This document shows, piece by piece, positions 15,036 through 18,339 of a DNA stretch of 18,339 nucleotides (the first letter of the stretch is position 1; each line of letters starts with the position of its first letter). The DNA lies in assembly GCA_035444405.1 (NCBI GenBank), contig DAOMOP010000064.1:1-18339 (forward strand), read 5' to 3'. The notes under the pieces were generated by a model that had not been told where the DNA came from, did not search any database, and worked only from the letters and a program-made list of their open reading frames with translations. The position numbers were made by a program, and so were the translations under genes. Source of the stretch: DAOMOP01 sp035444405 (GTDB lineage: Bacteria; Pseudomonadota; Gammaproteobacteria; Burkholderiales; Rhodocyclaceae).

Positions 15036-15854
15036 ATGTACAAGCTGAAAGCCGCCGACTGGCGCCCGGAGCACTTCAAGTTCGAGGTCGCCGACCGTGT
15101 CGCGACGATCACGCTCAACCGTCCCGAGCGCAAGAACCCGCTCACCTTCGACAGCTATGCCGAGCTGCGCGACACCTTCCACCGGCTGCAGTACGCCGAC
15201 GACGTGCGCGTGGTCGTGATCACCGGCGCTGGCGGCAACTTCTGCTCGGGGGGCGACGTGCACGAGATCATCGGCCCGCTCACGCGCATGGACATGGACG
15301 GCCTGCTTGCCTTCACGCGCATGACCGGCAACCTCGTCAAGGAGATGCGCACCTGCCCGCAGCCGATCATCGCCGCGGTCGACGGCGTGTGCGCCGGTGC
15401 CGGCGCGATCGTCTCGATGGCGTCCGACATGCGCTACGCGACGCCGGAGGCGAAGACCGCCTTCCTGTTCGTGCGCGTCGGACTCGCCGGCTGCGACATG
15501 GGCGCGTGCGCGATCCTGCCGCGCATCATCGGCCACGGCCGTGCCTCCGAGCTGTTGTACACCGGCCGCTCGATGAGTGCCGAGGAAGGGCGCGCATGGG
15601 GCTACTTCAACGACCTCGTGGCGGCCGAGAAGCTGCTCGCCCGCGCGCAGGAGATGGCCTTGTCGCTCGCCAACGGGCCGGCGTTCGCGCATGCGATGAC
15701 GAAGAAGTGCCTGCACCAGGAGTGGAACCAGACCATCGAGCAGGCGCTCGAGACCGAGGCCGAGGCCCAGGCGATCTGCATGCAGACCAAGGACTTCGAG
15801 CGCGCCTACAACGCGTTCGTGAACAAGCAGGTGCCGCAGTTCGAGGGCAACTGA
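15036..15854 (+). CDS. Crotonase-superfamily enzyme lacking the hydratase glutamates
   Basis: This 272-aa enoyl-CoA hydratase/isomerase-fold protein keeps the CoA-binding and oxyanion-hole segments NFCSGGD (68-74) and DGVCAGAGA (116-124). By eye alignment with rat enoyl-CoA hydratase, the position of Glu144 is hydrophobic (AIVSMASD instead of CELAMMCD) and the Glu164 position is Phe in AFLFVRVG. Asp154 in GLAGCDMGAC sits where MenB/BadI-type and dienoyl-CoA isomerase-type members carry an Asp. It is therefore unlikely to be a standard hydratase; ring hydrolase, isomerase or another CoA chemistry is possible. ATG 15036 has AGGAGA 5 nt upstream. Clusters for aerobic 2-aminobenzoyl-CoA-like catabolism contain similar proteins, to my recollection. 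Confidence 0.88.
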   Translation: MYKLKAADWRPEHFKFEVADRVATITLNRPERKNPLTFDSYAELRDTFHRLQYADDVRVVVITGAGGNFCSGGDVHEIIGPLTRMDMDGLLAFTRMTGNLVKEMRTCPQPIIAAVDGVCAGAGAIVSMASDMRYATPEAKTAFLFVRVGLAGCDMGACAILPRIIGHGRASELLYTGRSMSAEEGRAWGYFNDLVAAEKLLARAQEMALSLANGPAFAHAMTKKCLHQEWNQTIEQALETEAEAQAICMQTKDFERAYNAFVNKQVPQFEGN

Positions 15855-16002
15855 GCATCGGCTGCCGCGCCGCCTCCGCGTTGCCACGGCGGTGCGGAGG
15901 CGCCGCAGCCGGCATCGATGGCCGGGACCTCGGGCGGGCGTGGTCGCGCCGCGGCGGCGTGACGGCCATCCGCACGCGGCGCCGGCCGCACTGGGAGGAC
16001 GC

Positions 16003-16779
16003 ATGATTTCAATGACGATCGAAGGGTCGGTGGCGAGCGTGACGCTGTGCCGCTCGCCGGTCAATGCGATCAACGCCGAGTGGATCGAACGGTTCGACCG
16101 CCTGCTGATCGAGATCGAGGCCGCGCCGCAGGTCAATGTGGTGTGGCTGCGCAGCGGCGAGCGCGTGTTCTGCGCCGGCGCCGATCTCGCGCTGATCCGC
16201 TCGCTGTTCGACAGCGAGGTCGGCCGCGCCGAGATGATCGCGATGACGCGACGCATGCAGCAAGTCTATGCACGGCTCGAGGGTCTGCCGCAGGTGACGG
16301 TGGCCGAGATCGGCGGCGCGGCGCTGGGCGGCGGCTTCGAGCTCGCGCTCGCCTGCGATCTGCGCATCGTCGCCGACGCCGCGACGGTCGGCCTGCCCGA
16401 GGCGCGCCTCGGGCTGCTGCCGGCGGCCGGCGGCACGCAGCGCATGACGCGCATCTGCGGCGAGGCGGTCGCGCGACGGTTGATCCTCGGCGCCGAAGTG
16501 ATCGACGGCCGCGAGGCGGTCGCGCTCGGCTGCGCGCACTGGGTCGCGCCGGCCGCCGAGCTGGCGGCGCGCGCGCGCGCGCTGGTCGAGCGTCTGGCGG
16601 CATTGCCGCGTGCGGCACTGGCACAATGCAAGCGCTGCATCGCGGTGACCGGCGATGCCGACGTGGACGGCTATGCCGTCGAGCTGGCCGGCAGCGCGGC
16701 ATTGCTCGCGGAGGCCGAGACGCAGCGGCGCGTGCGCCGTTTCCTCGATCGCCAGCAGCGCGAAGTGGCGGTCGCCTGA
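16003..16779 (+). CDS. Enoyl-CoA hydratase (canonical crotonase)
   Basis: This 258-aa crotonase has the oxyanion-hole segments FCAGADL (56-62) and GGAALGGG (104-111). It retains both expected catalytic glutamates, Glu113 in GGGFELALACD and Glu133 in GLPEARLG, followed by PAAGGTQRM. It should hydrate the enoyl-CoA made by the acyl-CoA dehydrogenase, giving the 3-hydroxyacyl-CoA for the SDR enzymes; in the cyclohexanecarboxylate pathway this is the BadK step. ATG 16003 lies just after GGGAGGA; an alternative in-frame ATG at 16012 has longer spacing. A 148-bp GC-rich gap separates it from the first crotonase. The substrate is inferred. Confidence 0.92.
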   Translation: MISMTIEGSVASVTLCRSPVNAINAEWIERFDRLLIEIEAAPQVNVVWLRSGERVFCAGADLALIRSLFDSEVGRAEMIAMTRRMQQVYARLEGLPQVTVAEIGGAALGGGFELALACDLRIVADAATVGLPEARLGLLPAAGGTQRMTRICGEAVARRLILGAEVIDGREAVALGCAHWVAPAAELAARARALVERLAALPRAALAQCKRCIAVTGDADVDGYAVELAGSAALLAEAETQRRVRRFLDRQQREVAVA

Positions 16780-16964
16780 CGGCGCTGCGCGGCGGTGCCG
16801 TGCAGCGCCGGCCAGCCGTGGTTCGCGTACGTCGGCGCAGCGTTGGCGTCGTGCCGCGTCGCGCCGAACCGGGAAAGCGGCGCGCAGAGATGGCACAATA
16901 CGGTCACCGGCGTGCCGGCGGTGCCGCTGCGCGGCCGCGGCACCTGATTCCCGAGGAAACGATC

Positions 16965-17684
16965 ATGACATCAGCGGAAAGCGTCAAAAGCGTTGTTTCC
17001 GACCCGAAACTGGTCGAGGAGCGCCGTCACCAGATCATCCGCGCGGCGACCAAGCTGTTTTCCGAGCAGGGTTTCTACACCACGACGATTCTGCAGATCG
17101 CGCGCGAGGCCAAGGTCAGCACCGGGCTGATCTACCAGTACTTCGGCGACAAGGACGACATCCTGTTCCTGACGCTGAAGCAGGTGCTCGACAGCTACGA
17201 GAACGAGATCCCGCGCCAGCTCGAAGGCGTCACGCATCCGGTGGACCGCCTGTGCCGCGCGATGTGGGCGTATTGTTCGATCGTCGATGTGCAGCGCGAC
17301 GCGACGGTGCTCGCCTACCGCTCGACCAAGTCGCTGCGCGCGGACCGCCGCGTGCTGGTCAAGGACGGCGAGACCCGCACCAACCGCATGATCGAGAAGA
17401 CCGTGCGCGCCTGCACCACCGGCGGCTTCATGCGCCCGGTCAACGAGCATCTGCTCTCCTATCAGTACGTGATGTTCGCCCATGCCTGGGCGCTCAAGTA
17501 CTGGACCTTCCGCGACCGCTACACGCTGACCGAATACTTCGACGAAGGCGTGCGCCTGCTCGTCGAGCCTTTTCTGACCGGCAAGGGACGGACCGCGCTG
17601 GCGCGGCTGCGCGACAGCGGCGAGTACGCCGGTGGCGACGGCGGCTCCGGTCGCGCCGAGATCGTGGCCGCCGAAAGCGATTGA
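16965..17684 (+). CDS. TetR/AcrR-family transcriptional regulator
   Basis: This 239-aa regulator has a TetR N-terminal domain: RHQIIRAATKLFSEQGFYTT followed by the helix-turn-helix at residues 39-64 (ILQIAREAKVSTGLIYQYFGDKDDIL). The C-terminal ligand domain (RADRRVLVKDGETRTNRMIE, HAWALKYWTFRDRYTLTEYFDEGVRLL) resembles TetR proteins of acyl-CoA catabolic clusters. ATG 16965 has GAGGAA 6 nt upstream. It ends the SDR-crotonase unit, so operator D would give it negative autoregulation. It is the only regulator in the window and the prime candidate to bind the four TGANTGA-N4-TCANTCA sites. The inducer is probably a CoA thioester of the pathway, by analogy. The 185-bp upstream gap has only a weak -10-like CACAAT (16894-16899). 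Confidence 0.94.
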   Translation: MTSAESVKSVVSDPKLVEERRHQIIRAATKLFSEQGFYTTTILQIAREAKVSTGLIYQYFGDKDDILFLTLKQVLDSYENEIPRQLEGVTHPVDRLCRAMWAYCSIVDVQRDATVLAYRSTKSLRADRRVLVKDGETRTNRMIEKTVRACTTGGFMRPVNEHLLSYQYVMFAHAWALKYWTFRDRYTLTEYFDEGVRLLVEPFLTGKGRTALARLRDSGEYAGGDGGSGRAEIVAAESD

Positions 17685-17702
17685 AGCGCCTTCGAGCGCA
17701 GG

Positions 17703-17722
17703 GCGCATATCGGCGAATGCGC
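17703..17722 (+). terminator. Possible hairpin downstream of tetR
   Basis: GCGCAT-ATCGGCGA-ATGCGC is a perfect 6-bp stem with an 8-nt loop, 18 bp after the tetR stop. Only a weak GGTTAA follows. It may end the SDR-crotonase-tetR transcript. Confidence 0.3.
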
Positions 17723-17729
17723 GGTTAAG

Positions 17730-17738
17730 TGGGATAAT
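17730..17738 (+). promoter_or_regulatory. Extended -10 promoter element with possible leaderless start
   Basis: TGGGATAAT is an extended -10 (TG at 17730-17731, GATAAT at 17733-17738). No clear -35 is seen. The next ATG is at 17745, about 7 nt after the hexamer, so the transcript could start at or next to the start codon. No Shine-Dalgarno fits between them. Confidence 0.5.
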
Positions 17739-17744
17739 GCGCGC

Positions 17745-18193
17745 ATGGACGAACAACAGCCGATTTCTCCACGCCGGCGCATGCAGATTCTGCAGGCGAT
17801 TCCGGACAGCGAGCGTACCGACGAGGAATGGGACGAGCTCAACGAGCTCGAGATCATGTTCGCGCCCGGCAACCGTGTCGGTGCCGGCGGCGAACCATTC
17901 GACGATCACGCCATCCTCGCCCAGCATCGGGACGGCCCGCGACCGCACCCAGCCGATGCTGCCATNNNNNNNNNNAACCGGGCCGGCGGGTCACACTGGC
18001 GAGCGCGCCGGCGGCCGCGCGCAAACGCGCCGCCCGGGGGCCGGGGGCGCAAGCCCGCAAGGCGCCGGTGCGCAAGCCCGCCAAGAAAGCGCCAAGAGGC
18101 GGCGGGCGCGGTGGCGGCAATGCCGGCGGCGGCAACTCGGGCGGTGGGAACTCGGGCGGTGGGGGTGGCGCCGCAGCGGGCGGATCACAGTAG
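17745..18193 (+). CDS. Small hypothetical protein interrupted by an assembly gap
   Basis: The reliable N-terminal part begins MDEQQPISPRRRMQILQAIP and continues with an acidic segment (TDEEWDELNELEIMFAPGNR) up to about 17876. After the N gap a different frame ends at TAG 18191-18193 and encodes a basic tail (KAPVRKPAKKAP) followed by glycine-rich repeats (GGGNSGGGNSGGGGG). I believe both parts belong to one small Rhodocyclales protein with a charged head and a basic, disordered tail. The frames do not join across the gap as given, and 17874-17963 may be foreign (see the PAC-like fragment). No function is assigned; the basic/Gly-rich tail is compatible with RNA or DNA binding. Confidence 0.5.
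17874..17963 (-). pseudogene. PAS/PAC-domain-like fragment antisense to the hypothetical gene
   Basis: On the minus strand 30 residues read like the C-terminal (PAC) part of a PAS sensor domain: GSIGWVRSRAVPMLGEDG followed by VIVEWFAAGTDT. The pattern W-RSRAVP, DG-IVEWF and TD at the end is typical of PAC motifs. Codons in this frame end in G/C far more consistently than the plus-strand frame over the same bases. The fragment runs into the N gap on one side and stops matching at about 17874 on the other. It looks like a piece of a sensor protein from another locus joined by misassembly, or less likely a genuine rearrangement. Confidence 0.4.
17966..17975. other. Scaffold gap of 10 N
   Basis: Ten consecutive N bases mark an unresolved join between contigs. 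The true distance and reading frame across it are unknown. Confidence 1.
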
Positions 18194-18216
18194 GCGGCCC
18201 TTCGTCGCGGGCCGCC
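18193..18216. terminator. Hairpin between convergent hypothetical gene and ETF alpha
   Basis: GGCGGCCC-TTCGTCGC-GGGCCGCC is a perfect 8-bp stem with an 8-nt loop starting at the last base of the TAG stop. The following CGTTCGTCG is only modestly T-rich. It lies between two convergent genes and probably terminates transcription. Confidence 0.55.
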
Positions 18217-18265
18217 CGTTCGTCGTCGCCCGCAGGCTCGCCGCGGCGAGCCTCGCTGCGCGCGC

Positions 18266-18339
18266 TCAGTCGAGCGCCGCAGTCAGCTCCGGAATGGCCT
18301 CGAACAGATCGGCGACCAGCCCGTAGTCGGCGACCTGGA
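18266..18339 (-). CDS. etfA: Electron transfer flavoprotein alpha subunit, C-terminus (partial)
   Basis: The minus strand encodes the last 23 residues of a protein, QVADYGLVADLFEAIPEL then TAALD, ending at TGA (18266-18268). This is the conserved ETF alpha C-terminus, where the preceding region holds the FAD site and VADYGLV.DLF..PEL is characteristic. ETF is the soluble electron carrier taking electrons from acyl-CoA dehydrogenases to ETF:quinone oxidoreductase, so it is the natural partner of the dehydrogenase at 5189-6370. The start and any etfB lie beyond the right edge. It converges on the hypothetical gene. Confidence 0.85.
   Translation of the reverse strand, partial: QVADYGLVADLFEAIPELTAALD

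Noticed and set aside
16891..16906. TGGCAC followed by a spaced GG, considered as a sigma-54 promoter before tetR
   Set aside because: The -12 GC element is missing at the required spacing; only a weak CACAAT -10-like hexamer remains.

Overview
The window is GC-rich bacterial DNA with dense, strongly G/C-ending codons. Gene content suggests a betaproteobacterium of the Rhodocyclales type (Thauera/Azoarcus/Aromatoleum-like): aryl/alicyclic CoA-thioester catabolism, Liv-type ABC and TRAP transport, and ETF. That placement is an inference from content; no phylogenetic marker is present.

Layout. (1) 1-1564: the tail of a branched-chain-type ABC transporter (livG end, livF) followed by an alpha/beta hydrolase. 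(2) 1663-2076: a 4HBT-type acyl-CoA thioesterase. (3) 2267-3917: an uncharacterised minus-strand gene divergent from an isoaspartyl peptidase/asparaginase. (4) 4277-6370: an SDR and an acyl-CoA dehydrogenase. (5) 6558-11569: a complete TRAP transporter (dctQ, dctM, dctP) followed by a benzoate-CoA-ligase-like enzyme. (6) 11678-12363: a lower-GC vapBC toxin-antitoxin pair on the minus strand. (7) 12567-13808: an MFS permease (minus), divergent from (8) 14225-17684: a BadH-like SDR, two crotonases and a TetR regulator. (9) 17745-18339: a short gene interrupted by a 10-N scaffold gap, then the C-terminus of ETF alpha on the minus strand.

How it fits together. Uptake (TRAP, MFS, possibly the ABC system), CoA activation, acyl-CoA dehydrogenation with electrons to ETF, hydration by the second crotonase, oxidation by the BadH-like SDR, and a further step by an atypical crotonase together resemble the alicyclic (cyclohexanecarboxylate-type) or aerobic 2-aminobenzoyl-CoA-type routes. 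The strongest new signal is an 18-bp inverted repeat, TGANTGA-N4-TCANTCA, in front of four transcription units (4163, 6512, 13834, 14094). Two copies are perfect and two have one mismatch. It is probably the operator of the TetR protein encoded at the end of the cluster and defines one regulon across the window. The substrate is not determined.
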